From Opitutia bacterium (GTDB lineage Bacteria > Verrucomicrobiota > Verrucomicrobiia > Opitutales > Opitutaceae), in contig CANJIU010000055.1 of the NCBI GenBank assembly GCA_947474365.1, forward strand, positions 1 through 60,187: a stretch of DNA of 60,187 nt, in the 5' to 3' direction. Each line of letters opens with the position of its first letter. The first letter of the stretch is position 1. Made by a program: the position numbers and the translations under genes. The notes beneath the pieces were generated by a model. That model did not search any database. It was given only the letters and a program-made list of their open reading frames with translations, and was not told the origin of the DNA. Shown here piece after piece: positions 51,844 through 60,187 of the stretch.

Positions 51844-51911
51844 GCGACGGGTATAGCCGGCGTGAGGCAAGAGTGATTGCGTGGCCCGCTGACCGCGGCA
51901 CTCTGCAGCTC

Positions 51912-52565
51912 GTGAAAGCACTTTTAATCCTCACCCTGATGGTGGCGTTCGAAGGCCGGATCGTTGCCGGAGAAACGATCTGGCTCCTCGACAACCAGGC
52001 CAAGATTGGCGGCCACGCTGTGACGATTTTTGGCGAGCCAGCGTTGCGCACCGAGGCCGGCGCCGCCGCAATTTGGTTTGATGGGGTGCAAGACGGTCTT
52101 TGGTTGCGGGACATTCCGTTCTCCGGGCAAAGCCAATTCACGATTGAAATCTTGTTTCAGCCGGCCGCGGACGGCCCGACCGAGCAGCGTTTTTTCCATT
52201 CGGAAGATACCCAGGGGCGGCGCGCACTGATCGAGACGCGACTAGATGGCAAAGGCGGTTGGTGGCTCGATACGTTCATCGTCACGCCGGCGGCCGGCCC
52301 TGGGGTTACATTGGTGGACCCCCGTTGCGTGCACCCGACTGGACGGTGGTATTGGGCGGCGTTGCGCTACGACGGGAAGACGATGGCGCACTTTGTGAAC
52401 GGCCGAAAGGAGCGCGAGGAACGCGTGCCGTTTGAGAAATTTGGTCCTGGCCAAACCTCGCTCGGAGTTCGTCAGAACAAGGTACACTGGTTCAAGGGGG
52501 CGATCCGCGAAGTGCGTTTTCACTCGCGCCCAGTCGCGGACGATGACTTGCAGCGGGTGCGGTGA
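51912..52565 (+). CDS. LamG/concanavalin-like secreted protein
   Basis: A protein of about 217 residues. The signal peptide starts at a GTG (51912: MKALLILTLMVAFEG), preferred over the upstream GTG at 51873. The mature part has the LamG pattern: AIWFDGVQDGLWLRDIPFSGQSQFTIEILFQP, YWAALRYDGKTMAHFVNGRKERE and VHWFKGAIREVRFHSRPV. Such domains bind carbohydrates or form part of glycan-degrading complexes. No catalytic residues are recognised. It stands 68 bp after the coiled-coil gene and may belong to the same transcript, and it converges on the glycoside hydrolase gene. Confidence 0.8.
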   Translation: MKALLILTLMVAFEGRIVAGETIWLLDNQAKIGGHAVTIFGEPALRTEAGAAAIWFDGVQDGLWLRDIPFSGQSQFTIEILFQPAADGPTEQRFFHSEDTQGRRALIETRLDGKGGWWLDTFIVTPAAGPGVTLVDPRCVHPTGRWYWAALRYDGKTMAHFVNGRKEREERVPFEKFGPGQTSLGVRQNKVHWFKGAIREVRFHSRPVADDDLQRVR

Positions 52566-52568
52566 ATG

Positions 52569-54131
52569 TCAGGGCAGTCGTCGAATCCGGAGAGCATGGT
52601 AGGGTAGCCCCGGAAGGTGCACTGCCTTTTGGCCTTGGTCTTCAAACGTGTAGGCGTCGCGCTTTTTCGCCACGAACACCCCTGGCGTCCGGCTGATTGT
52701 CATGCTCCAGGTATCAATCACCTCCACCGCGAAACGGTCGCCTTCCTTGACCCGATCCTTGTGGAGTGCAAACAGCCATTGCGCTGGTTTTTCGTGCCCA
52801 AAATAGACGAGGTAATATTCCCCCGGCACTCCGGCGGTGTGGGTGTCTTGCCACTTGTCGATGGGATTGAGTCCGCCAGGCGGGGAATCCTCCAGAACGC
52901 GACGGAGAAACGCGAGGCGGGCGGGACTCTGTCCACGCAGGGTTCCGCCTTTCGACCACCAAAGCACGTCGTCGTCCGGATGAAGATACGTTTCGCCGTG
53001 TCCCACATAGGTGCCGGCAACCGTCCCCATCCAAAAACGCAGGACGAGTTCCTCTGCGGTGAGATTGCCCCAGCGTCGCGGAATGTCGCCCTCGTATTTC
53101 ACCTCGTCGAAGACGATCGGCTTGCGGTAGGCGTCGCGATAGAGCACGGCCCGCTCGGCATCGAGGACGGCGGCCCCATTTTGGATGCTTGCGTGCGTCA
53201 CCCACGGTTGGGTGTGATTGTAGAGCATGGTTCCGTTGTGAATCGAACGGAGGTGGTCGTGCGGATCGGTGCGCTGCACGATTTGAAAAAGACGGTCCCA
53301 GTCGTTTTCGGTTTTTTCCTTCATGAAATCATATTCGTTGGCGAGCGACCACCACACGTTGCGGTAGGCGGCCAACCGAGCCACGACGTAACGAAGATAG
53401 CGGTCGTCCACCGTGGCTTCCATGCGGTCAAAACCCCACCGTCCCTTGTCATACGGATGAAAGAGGATCAAATCGGCTTCGAGGCCAAGACTTCCGAGTT
53501 GCGCAATGCGCCGTTCGAGGTGTTGGAAGAAAGACGGATTGAAGCGCGAATAATCCCAATGCGTCGGAGGCTTGCCGGCGAAGGGGTAGAGCGGCGGATC
53601 GTTTTTGTTCCAATCGTAGTTTTTCGGAAAGACGCACATCCGGAGTTTGTTGAACGGGGATGCCGCGAGGGTGCGAAGCGTTTGCTCTTCAAGCGCATCA
53701 CCCTGATGCGTCCAGGCATAGCAGGTGGTGCCGATTTGCCGGAAAGGTGTGCCGTCGGCGTACGCGAAGTGAAATGTGTCGCGCACCCGCACCGGACCGT
53801 GGTTGTTCGTCGCGGCAGCCGTAACGACGAACTTACCCGTCTGCGCATCGAGGGAGGGGAGATTGCTGTGAGTGACGAAACTCCAGGAACCGACGGTCTC
53901 GGGCATGAAACGCAGCCGGTAGACGCCGTTGCCGTCGTAGAATCCAGCGACCTCGCGTGAGGGCGCGCCTCCGGTCGGAGTGAAAACCGCGGTCAAATTC
54001 ACGTCGACAAATGGATTGCCGTCGGCGGGACCCCGTAACTCGGTTTCGAAAATACCCCAGCGTTCGACAACTGTCGGCGCGGCGGCACGCGCCACGATGG
54101 CCAGGATGAGCAGGAATAGAAAACGAATCAT
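52569..54131 (-). CDS. DUF5060/DUF4038 glycoside hydrolase-like protein
   Basis: A 520-residue exported protein. The signal peptide is about residues 1-16. A DUF5060 beta-sandwich comes first (TVVERWGIFETELRGPADGNPFVDVNL), then a (beta/alpha)8 DUF4038-like domain similar to GH140. The acid/base candidate Glu is in WWSLANEYDFM and the nucleophile candidate Glu in KPIVFDEVKYEGD. A short C-terminal DUF5605-like domain ends LPYHALRIRRLP. It probably cleaves a plant or algal polysaccharide side chain. ATG at 54131 is preferred over a TTG at 54152. It lies just after a terminator-like hairpin ending the receptor gene. Confidence 0.87.
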   Translation of the reverse strand: MIRFLFLLILAIVARAAAPTVVERWGIFETELRGPADGNPFVDVNLTAVFTPTGGAPSREVAGFYDGNGVYRLRFMPETVGSWSFVTHSNLPSLDAQTGKFVVTAAATNNHGPVRVRDTFHFAYADGTPFRQIGTTCYAWTHQGDALEEQTLRTLAASPFNKLRMCVFPKNYDWNKNDPPLYPFAGKPPTHWDYSRFNPSFFQHLERRIAQLGSLGLEADLILFHPYDKGRWGFDRMEATVDDRYLRYVVARLAAYRNVWWSLANEYDFMKEKTENDWDRLFQIVQRTDPHDHLRSIHNGTMLYNHTQPWVTHASIQNGAAVLDAERAVLYRDAYRKPIVFDEVKYEGDIPRRWGNLTAEELVLRFWMGTVAGTYVGHGETYLHPDDDVLWWSKGGTLRGQSPARLAFLRRVLEDSPPGGLNPIDKWQDTHTAGVPGEYYLVYFGHEKPAQWLFALHKDRVKEGDRFAVEVIDTWSMTISRTPGVFVAKKRDAYTFEDQGQKAVHLPGLPYHALRIRRLP

Positions 54132-54147
54132 GCGGCGGAAAAGCCCT

Positions 54148-54185
54148 AACAAAACGTGGCACGGACGCGAGCGTCACGTGCCACG
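54148..54185 (-). terminator. Intrinsic terminator after the TonB receptor
   Basis: On the minus strand a 9-bp perfect stem (CGTGGCACG paired with CGTGCCACG, 54155-54163 and 54177-54185, with further ACG/CGT pairing inside) is followed by TTTTGTTAGG. It sits between the receptor gene end (54209) and the hydrolase start (54131). The hydrolase therefore either has its own promoter or depends on read-through. Confidence 0.7.
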
Positions 54186-54208
54186 GAGAAAACGGTTCTA
54201 AAGGGGGC

Positions 54209-57200
54209 TTACCAGACGCCGCGGACGCCGAGCTCGAAGATCGGGTCGCCGTACTCCGCGTGGTTGATCGGTACGTTCGGCGACGACATGATGATGGGGC
54301 GGCCGAAAATATTTCGCGCCTGGAAATAGGGCGTGAACCGGCGGCTCCACTTGTAGTCCATCCGGATATCCACGAGCTCGCGAGGCGCCTGATAGGAGAG
54401 CTCGTTGAAATACGAATTTACGGCCGGGCTGGCGTTGGAGTAGCGCACCGTCTTGCGCGAGATGCCCTTGAGGACCTTGCCGGTGTAGTTGGACGTAACG
54501 GTGAACCCGAATTTCCCGAGGCTGTAGTTGACGGTCACGTTGAACGCGCGTTTTACGGCGGCGAGTTCGAGGGTGTTGTTGACCTGGTCGAGGATGGAGG
54601 CGTTGAGGTTGGGGTCGGTCGCGGTGTTGTTGAAGACGGCCTTGGTTTTGATCGGGTCGGTTTGCAGCAGGGTGGCGTTGGCCTGAAGTCCGACAGTGCC
54701 GAATGCCTTGGGAATGAACGCCAGATTCTGCGCGTAACCGAGTTCGATGCCGTTGTAGTGGCCGGCTTCGGGCACGTTGTAGTTGTAGGTCACGTCGTAT
54801 TGGTCGAAGGGACTGCCGAGCGCTCCCTGGGAAATGCCCAGTTCCGTGGCCGTGGCAGCCGTGAGTCCCTGTTTGGACGCGAAGATGAAATTCTTCAGGG
54901 ATTTCCGGAAAATCGAGGCGGAGACGTAGCCGGAACGGCTGAAGTAGTATTCGATGCCGGCGTCGTAGTTCACGACATTGTAGGGCTCGAGTTTCGGGTT
55001 GTAGATGGAGATCGAGCCGCGGCTGTTGGCCGAGGTGGGGTCGGTGACCGTGGGGAGGCCGGGCAGGAGGTCACCGTAGTCGGGCAGCCCGATCGAGGTG
55101 GCGGCGCCGAAACGCACCACCAGGTTCTTGGTCGGGGTGTATTTGAGATTCAGTGACGGAAACCAGTCCTGGTGGCTGAAATTTGCCTTGACGATCTTGG
55201 GCAGTGTTGAGAGGCGGTTTTCCGCGTCGGTGCTGCGATCCTCGTAACGCACGCCGGCCACGACGAGAAACTCCGGCAGCGGCTTCACGTCGAAGCGCGC
55301 ATAACCGGCCTTGGTGGTGTCGTCGAACCGGGCGAGGACGTCGCTGGCCGGCGTGTACGGCAGGTAGGCGTTGCCGCCCAGCTGGGAATAGGCCTTGTAG
55401 ACGCTGACAAAGTTGAAGGCCGGCAGTCCGTAGCCGATGCCGTGGTTCGAAAAATTGTCGTCGACCAGTCCGGCGAGTTGCGAGCCCGTGACGGCGGAAG
55501 CGCCACCGAATCCGGTGGCGGCGGTCGTGCCCGTGCGGTTGAAGATCCGGTTGTCGATGTTGCGAGTCGTGAGATCGAGGCGCCCGCCGACCTTCACCGT
55601 GATTGGAATGGTCGTAGTGAGAGGCAGCTTGTAGTCGAGCGAGCCGCCGTCCCGGGTGTCGACCCCGGTTTGCGGCCGGCTGCGTATCTGGGTCATGCTG
55701 TATTTGCTCATGTCGCGCAGATCGACCGCACCTGCAGCGTCGGTGATGGTGTAGGTGGGAACGATGGCGCCGATGTTGGAAAACGTCACGTTGAGCCCGC
55801 TGCGCGTCATCGTCGCGTCCGAATACCAGGAACCCGTGGTGTCGCGATATTTGCTGTAGGCCTGGCTCCAATACGTGCTGGCTTCAAGTTTCGCCGCATT
55901 GGCAAAGTTGTGAGTGAGGTTGGCGGTGCCATTGAGGGTCACGCCGGACTTCCAGCGGTTGATTGACTGGAGGGCGGCGCTGCCCGCACTGGCGCGGCCG
56001 ACCACCGTGCCGTAGCTGTAGACCGGCGTGGAGGTTGAACTCAGCGCCGCCGAGGTGGTGCCCGGCAGGAAGGGCAGGCCGCCCGTCGCGATGGTGACGG
56101 CCCGGTCGGTGAAGAGCAGATCGTAGAAATTCCACTGGCCGCTGACCGAGAGTTTCGTGTTTTCCGCGAGCTTGTAGTCGACCTGCCCGGAAACAGCCTG
56201 GCGGCGGGTGTTTTTCTGCTCGTTCTGCAGATTCCAGGAACTGAGGGCCGGAGTGCCCGGGACGGCGCCGTTCGCGGGGTTGTATTCCCACGTGTAGGTC
56301 GAGCGCGGGTAGTTGTTGAAGAGTTGCGAATTTTTGTAGCTCAGGTTGATGCCAAGATCGTCGCGAAGGCGGGCGGCGTAATTGAGGTCGAAGCCGGGCA
56401 GGATTTTTCGACTCAACTGCTGGCCCCAGCCTTCCGTCGCCTTGAGATACAGATCGGAACTCGTGGCCTGAAAGTAGGTGCGGTAGGTGAGGAGACTGCC
56501 CTGGCGGTCGAAGGCGCTCTTGGTCACCATGTTGATCGAGCCGCCAGTACTCGTCGCTGGCATTTCGGGCGTGAGCGTTTTGAATACCTCGACCGTCTCG
56601 ATGTTGTTGATCGAAACCTGTTCGAATTCGAAGCGGCGTTGAGTCGCCCCGGATGTGGCGCTGGCCATGGGGTTGCCGTTCAGCGTCACGTTGGTGAAAG
56701 CGGTCGACATGCCGCGCAGGGTGGCGGCGCGGGCGTCGTTGGCATTGTAGTCGATCCCGACCCCGGGGAGGAACTTGATGTATTCCGCCGCGTTGCCCTC
56801 GGCGACATCGCCGTATTGATCGCCTGCGGCGACCAATTTCAAGTTGTCGGAGCTCTTCTGCAGCGCGATCGCCTGGGACATGCCTTCCTTGGTTCCGGCC
56901 ACTTTGAATGCCGAAAGCTGTACGATGCCGCTTGAACCCAGACGAATGTTGGCCATAGCGGCTTGACCGGCGTTCACAACCACCGATTCAGAAGCGCCCT
57001 CAAGTCCGGGATAGGAGACAACGATGTTGCGTGAGCCGGTGGGAACATCGCGGAGCGTGAAGCGACCTTCGCGTTCGGTGGCCACGTGAAGGCTCGTTCC
57101 TTCGACGTTGACGTCGGCGCCTTCGAGGAACTTGCCGGTGGTGGCGTCAATCACCGTGCCGGTGATGGTTCCGCCGATGCCTTGCGCACGGGCATTGAAA

Positions 57201-57301
57201 CTGCCCGAGGTCAGGAGCAGCGCCAGGGCGAATAGGGCGCTGAGTGCGCCAGCAAAGGGGCGGAGCGTGGAGACATGACAAGGATGGGCGGGTGCGGACA
57301 T
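54209..57301 (-). CDS. TonB-dependent receptor with carboxypeptidase-regulatory-like domain
   Basis: A 1030-residue outer-membrane receptor. The signal peptide (about residues 1-40, ending ARAQG) is followed by a CarboxypepD_reg-like domain (GTITGTVIDATTGKFLEGADVN...TLRDVPTGS). Next is a TonB-box-like VQLSAFKV (127-134), similar to LSPFEV in the other receptor. The plug domain (GVGIDYNANDARAATLRGM, NNIETVEVFKTLTPEMPATSTGGSINMVTK) and the barrel follow, ending PIFELGVRGVW. The architecture is that of glycan-uptake TonB receptors. Adjacent glycoside-hydrolase-like and DUF1080 genes point to an oligosaccharide ligand. Confidence 0.93.
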   Translation of the reverse strand: MSAPAHPCHVSTLRPFAGALSALFALALLLTSGSFNARAQGIGGTITGTVIDATTGKFLEGADVNVEGTSLHVATEREGRFTLRDVPTGSRNIVVSYPGLEGASESVVVNAGQAAMANIRLGSSGIVQLSAFKVAGTKEGMSQAIALQKSSDNLKLVAAGDQYGDVAEGNAAEYIKFLPGVGIDYNANDARAATLRGMSTAFTNVTLNGNPMASATSGATQRRFEFEQVSINNIETVEVFKTLTPEMPATSTGGSINMVTKSAFDRQGSLLTYRTYFQATSSDLYLKATEGWGQQLSRKILPGFDLNYAARLRDDLGINLSYKNSQLFNNYPRSTYTWEYNPANGAVPGTPALSSWNLQNEQKNTRRQAVSGQVDYKLAENTKLSVSGQWNFYDLLFTDRAVTIATGGLPFLPGTTSAALSSTSTPVYSYGTVVGRASAGSAALQSINRWKSGVTLNGTANLTHNFANAAKLEASTYWSQAYSKYRDTTGSWYSDATMTRSGLNVTFSNIGAIVPTYTITDAAGAVDLRDMSKYSMTQIRSRPQTGVDTRDGGSLDYKLPLTTTIPITVKVGGRLDLTTRNIDNRIFNRTGTTAATGFGGASAVTGSQLAGLVDDNFSNHGIGYGLPAFNFVSVYKAYSQLGGNAYLPYTPASDVLARFDDTTKAGYARFDVKPLPEFLVVAGVRYEDRSTDAENRLSTLPKIVKANFSHQDWFPSLNLKYTPTKNLVVRFGAATSIGLPDYGDLLPGLPTVTDPTSANSRGSISIYNPKLEPYNVVNYDAGIEYYFSRSGYVSASIFRKSLKNFIFASKQGLTAATATELGISQGALGSPFDQYDVTYNYNVPEAGHYNGIELGYAQNLAFIPKAFGTVGLQANATLLQTDPIKTKAVFNNTATDPNLNASILDQVNNTLELAAVKRAFNVTVNYSLGKFGFTVTSNYTGKVLKGISRKTVRYSNASPAVNSYFNELSYQAPRELVDIRMDYKWSRRFTPYFQARNIFGRPIIMSSPNVPINHAEYGDPIFELGVRGVW

Positions 57302-57392
57302 GGCGGGTTTGGGTTGCCGAAGGCCGATCGGGGCGAGCGGTTCTTCGCTCCCTTCCGTGTTTCAAACCGCCGCGCCTTCGTCAAACGTAAAA

Positions 57393-57404
57393 GGACACGT
57401 GTCC
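57393..57404. promoter_or_regulatory. Perfect 12-bp palindrome upstream of the TonB receptor
   Basis: GGACACGTGTCC with a central CG, about 92 bases upstream of the receptor start in the 236-bp gap to the DUF1080 gene. LacI/GalR-family operators commonly have such symmetry with a central CpG. No LacI-type gene is in the window, so this is only a candidate site. Confidence 0.35.
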
Positions 57405-57537
57405 GTATCGTGAATTCGGCGAACCATTCACTCCCGCCCGCAGCGGAGCATGACGTCTGGCGGAACCGGTGCCGGCCGGATCCTTCGTCGGACAGTCATG
57501 GGTCGATGTTCCGCCAGCCTGACCGAGACCGGTCGCG

Positions 57538-58734
57538 CTATTTCTTTTTCTGATCCCAGTTCTGCTCGGCGGTGATTCGATTCAGGGTGGCGATCGGCGG
57601 GAACGTTTTGGCGAGCACGTCCCATTTGGCGAGGTAGTTGAGCGCCCGGGTGACTGAGGTGATCTCGCCCTTCTTCTTCTCTCGGTCGGCGGAAGTTAGG
57701 GACTGCGCGCGGGCGGCGTAGTCCACGGCCATTTTCTCGACCGCTTGAAGCGTGGTTGGGTCTTTCTCATACACGAGCGACTCGGCGAGTTGCAGCATTT
57801 CCGCGGGGGATGTGCCGCCGAGTTTGGACGCGGCATTGCGCAAGGTGGCCGCGAGTTCCGTTCGTTTCGCGCTGGTCGCCTCGACCGAAAGATAGCCATC
57901 TGTGCCCCCTTCGACGGAGCGCAGCGGAAGATTGCGGTACCAGATATTACGGAAGCGGACGGGATTTCCGTGGTCCTGAAGCTTGAGTGGTCCCTTGGCG
58001 GGGAACGGGCCGGCGTATGAACGCTTCATGTTTCCCCCGGGACCCTCCAGCGGGGTGTGATCCTGCACCAACACGCCGTTGCAGAAGACCGTGACATAAC
58101 CTGGATCCAGCACTCGGGAGCCGTCGTAGACCGGCCGGCGGAAGACAATGTCGAACACTTGGTATTCCCCGGGGGGATTCAGGGCGTTGGCCAGCGGTGG
58201 ATTGGTGCCATAAATCGCGGCGGCGAATCCGTCGGCGTAGGTGGGGTTGTTGTAGTTGTCCAGCACCTGCACCTCGAGGAGGCCCATGAGAAAAATTCCG
58301 CTGTTGCCGCGGCCCTGGCTGTCACCTTGAACGTTTTTCGGCGCAGCCCACTCCACGTGCAACTGGCAGTCGCCGAACTCCTCCTTCGTGCGGATGTAGC
58401 CGGATTTGGGAACGCACTCCATGGCGCCGTCGCGAACAATCCACTTGGTCGGACCGCCCTCCTTTGCGTCGGATGTCCATTTTTCGAGTGACGCGGAGGT
58501 GCCGTCGAAAAGCATCACGGCATCTGACGGAGGTTTACCGGGAGTGGACGGGGAACTGAACGTTCCGGGTTCGACCCTCTTGGGTTGAGGGCGATTACGA
58601 TCGTGAATGGCCCACGGATGGTGCGCGTCCGGAGCGTCACCGGAAAACGGGGCGCCGGTCGAAGCCGCGCCGTGTCCGTTGGAGGCGAGGAGCAGGAAAG
58701 GAGAAAGGAGCAGGGCAAGATTTCGGATTCTCAT
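57538..58734 (-). CDS. DUF1080 (3-keto-disaccharide hydrolase-like) secreted protein
   Basis: A 398-residue protein with a signal peptide (about residues 1-23, MRIRNLALLLSPFLLLAS). The DUF1080 domain (residues about 70-270) has a beta-jelly-roll pattern: DAVMLFDGTSASLEKWTS, GDCQLHVEWAAPKN, GNSGIFLMGLLEVQVLDNYNN and GPLKLQDHGNPVRFRNIWYRNL. This family includes periplasmic 3-keto-glycoside hydrolases. A helical extension of about 120 residues follows (AATLRNAASKLGGTSPAEML and so on). It is transcribed in the same direction as the TonB receptor and probably processes an imported disaccharide. The start at 58734 yields the signal peptide. Confidence 0.87.
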   Translation of the reverse strand: MRIRNLALLLSPFLLLASNGHGAASTGAPFSGDAPDAHHPWAIHDRNRPQPKRVEPGTFSSPSTPGKPPSDAVMLFDGTSASLEKWTSDAKEGGPTKWIVRDGAMECVPKSGYIRTKEEFGDCQLHVEWAAPKNVQGDSQGRGNSGIFLMGLLEVQVLDNYNNPTYADGFAAAIYGTNPPLANALNPPGEYQVFDIVFRRPVYDGSRVLDPGYVTVFCNGVLVQDHTPLEGPGGNMKRSYAGPFPAKGPLKLQDHGNPVRFRNIWYRNLPLRSVEGGTDGYLSVEATSAKRTELAATLRNAASKLGGTSPAEMLQLAESLVYEKDPTTLQAVEKMAVDYAARAQSLTSADREKKKGEITSVTRALNYLAKWDVLAKTFPPIATLNRITAEQNWDQKKK

Positions 58735-58884
58735 GGGGAGGTTTGGGCCGGACGGGAGGGAAATTCCCACGCGGGAATGGAGGTGTCACGTGCATCCAAC
58801 CGGACGAAACGGCGGTGGCAAGAGTCCGTGATGGATTTACGTTGAGCCGGACGAGGTGCGAGCTGGACTCGTAGGGTGCCCTCA

Positions 58885-60072
58885 ATGCGTCCGAATATCC
58901 TCTGGATCGTCACCACGCAGTGGCGCGCTCAGGCAACCGGCTATGCCGGCGATTCCAATGCGAGGACGCCGTTTCTGGATGCGATGGCGGCGAGCGCGGT
59001 CCGATTCACCCAGGCAGTGACCCCGCATCCCTTCGGGCCGTTTGCCCGGGCCGCGCTCCTGACGGGAGTTCGTTCGCCGGAAAACGGAGTGCGTGAATAT
59101 TTTGATCCATTGCCCGCCGGGACACGGACGATCGCGCATACGATGGGGGAACGTGGATATGACACGGGATTTTTCGGGAAATGGCATCTGGGGAAACGCG
59201 ATCCTGATGCGGCCTTGGTCGGCGAGACCCATGCGCGAATCGTAGTGCCGCCCGAATCACGCGGTGGTTTTGAAACGTGGGAGGGCTTTGAGAGCGGTTT
59301 TCTGCTGAACGATCCAATTCTCCACGGGTCGCGGCTGCCGCAGCCGGTCGTTTTTCCGGGCTACCAGAGCGATGTTCTGTGCGAGCAGGCGGCCGGGTGG
59401 ATTAAGCGATCCCGTCCGTGGTTTTGCGTGGTGAGCCTCGAATCACCGCACCCTCCGTATGACGCGGGGGCTGCCGGGGTTTGCGGGCCGGATCCAAGTG
59501 CGCTTACTCTCCGGCCCAACGTGCCGCGTGGAACGGAAGTAGAGGCAAGGTCGCGTCGCGAACTTGCCGGCTATTACGCCCATCTTGAAGCGACAGATCG
59601 GGCGGTGGGGCGGTTGGTTGATGGAATCGCCGACCCCAACACGATCGTCGTTTTCACATCCGTGCACGGCGACATGCACGGCTCACATGGTTTATTTCGG
59701 AAAGGCTGGCCTTACGAGGAAAGCGTGCGTGTTCCCCTCCTCGTACGTTTCCCTGACCGGAAGGGCTGCATGGATTACGCCGCGATTTCCTTGCAAGACT
59801 TGCCGGCATTGACCGAGCGGTGGAGCGATCGATTGGCAACGTTTGCGGGGGCGCCTTTTTCGCGCATCTCCATGCCCTGTGTGGTGAACCTGCCGCATCA
59901 ATGCAACCGGACCTGGTATGGCATGCGCACCCCTCAGCGGAAACTAATCCTCAATGCCGATGGAACGCCGTGGCTTTTTTTCGATTTGGAAAAAGATCCG
60001 GGAGAAGAGGCGAATCTGACGACTGATCCCCGGCGAACGGAGGAACTCGCTTCGCTTCGCCGCCTCCTTTAG
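58885..60072 (+). CDS. Sulfatase-fold protein lacking catalytic residues (pseudo-sulfatase)
   Basis: A 395-residue protein with the full sulfatase fold but altered key motifs. The opening RPNILWIVTTQWR has threonines where the first metal-binding Asp pair should be. The formylglycine motif C-x-P-S-R is replaced by GPFAR (residues 51-55) in front of the conserved AALLTG. FTSDHGD has become FTSVHGD (V260 for the metal-binding Asp). Other conserved residues remain: FFGKWHLGK (K99, H101), SPHPPYD and LFRKGWPYEESVRVP (K273). The frame is intact, so it is a probable binding or regulatory pseudoenzyme and not a broken gene. It has no signal peptide. ATG at 58885 is preferred over the GTG at 58876. 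Confidence 0.85.
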   Translation: MRPNILWIVTTQWRAQATGYAGDSNARTPFLDAMAASAVRFTQAVTPHPFGPFARAALLTGVRSPENGVREYFDPLPAGTRTIAHTMGERGYDTGFFGKWHLGKRDPDAALVGETHARIVVPPESRGGFETWEGFESGFLLNDPILHGSRLPQPVVFPGYQSDVLCEQAAGWIKRSRPWFCVVSLESPHPPYDAGAAGVCGPDPSALTLRPNVPRGTEVEARSRRELAGYYAHLEATDRAVGRLVDGIADPNTIVVFTSVHGDMHGSHGLFRKGWPYEESVRVPLLVRFPDRKGCMDYAAISLQDLPALTERWSDRLATFAGAPFSRISMPCVVNLPHQCNRTWYGMRTPQRKLILNADGTPWLFFDLEKDPGEEANLTTDPRRTEELASLRRLL

Positions 60073-60187
60073 CTAGAGCCTGTCCCTCAGCGACAGTCGA
60101 CCGATTCTTCATAGGAGAAAGGAGGAAAACCGACGCGCGGCGAAGGTGATATGCGGGGTCAAAACGTCGGCATGAGGGCAAAAACCG
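60073..60187. other. Trailing stretch
   Basis: After the pseudo-sulfatase stop, CTGTC...GACAG near 60080-60096 forms a weak 5-bp hairpin without a clear U-tract. A purine-rich AGGAGAAAGGAGGAAAA (60113-60129) could be part of a ribosome-binding site for a gene beyond the window end, but no start can be fixed. Confidence 0.3.

Noticed and set aside
1..60187. CRISPR arrays, insertion sequences, prophage or toxin-antitoxin modules
   Set aside because: No regularly spaced repeats, transposase, integrase, phage structural gene or recognised defence gene was found. Gene order and composition look like stable chromosome.

Overview
This is a gene-dense, GC-rich bacterial chromosome segment that looks like Verrucomicrobiota, probably Opitutaceae. 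The evidence is a PSD1/DUF1549-DUF1553 cytochrome protein paired with a DUF1501 protein, sulfatases, DUF1080 and DUF5060/DUF4038 glycan proteins, two TonB-dependent receptors with an LSPFEV-type N-terminal motif, and a coiled-coil protein starting MNKTLLLILCDFLLLN. The taxonomic call is inference. No rRNA, tRNA, CRISPR array, insertion sequence or prophage was found.

Layout. 184-13113 is a catabolic block: NHL-repeat protein, sulfatase, Tat-exported amidase, CocE/NonD-type hydrolase, PSD1 cytochrome protein, DUF1501 protein and an ACS-type MFS transporter. 13433-20678 is a sulfate-assimilation and siroheme block of two divergent units. cobA-cbiX-cysI is on the minus strand with ATGA overlaps. 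cysH-cysD-cysN-DUF2061-rrf2 is on the plus strand. Between them lie an operator-like palindrome over a -10 element and a foldable cysH leader. 20702-27540 holds a gamma-glutamyltransferase, a small protein with an SSB-like acidic tail, a TonB receptor and an FAD-dependent oxidoreductase.

27558-41948 is one minus-strand nitrate-assimilation operon. In transcription order it encodes a NasS/NrtA-like protein without a signal peptide, NrtA, NrtB, two NrtC/D ATPases, an outer-membrane porin, NirA, a CysJ-like diflavin reductase, a fused four-cluster ferredoxin plus DmsC-like membrane anchor, and NasA. A divergent LysR regulator sits at its head. It appears to be a complete path for nitrate uptake and reduction to ammonium in which nitrate reductase is probably fed by the quinone pool. 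NirA and the diflavin reductase share a short N-terminal motif.

43015-54131 carries serine acetyltransferase, PhoH (with a phased DnaA-box-like cluster just upstream), DUF6580, PduO-type cobalamin adenosyltransferase, a Gfo/Idh/MocA oxidoreductase, peptide deformylase, a two-gene membrane/coiled-coil unit of unknown function, a LamG-like protein and a DUF5060/DUF4038 glycoside hydrolase. 54209-60072 carries a large TonB receptor, a DUF1080 protein and an intact sulfatase-fold protein that has lost its catalytic nucleophile and most metal ligands.

The siroheme genes serve both the sulfite and the nitrite reductase, so the sulfur and nitrogen blocks are functionally linked. Siroheme dehydrogenase and APS kinase are not visible here and must be elsewhere or replaced.
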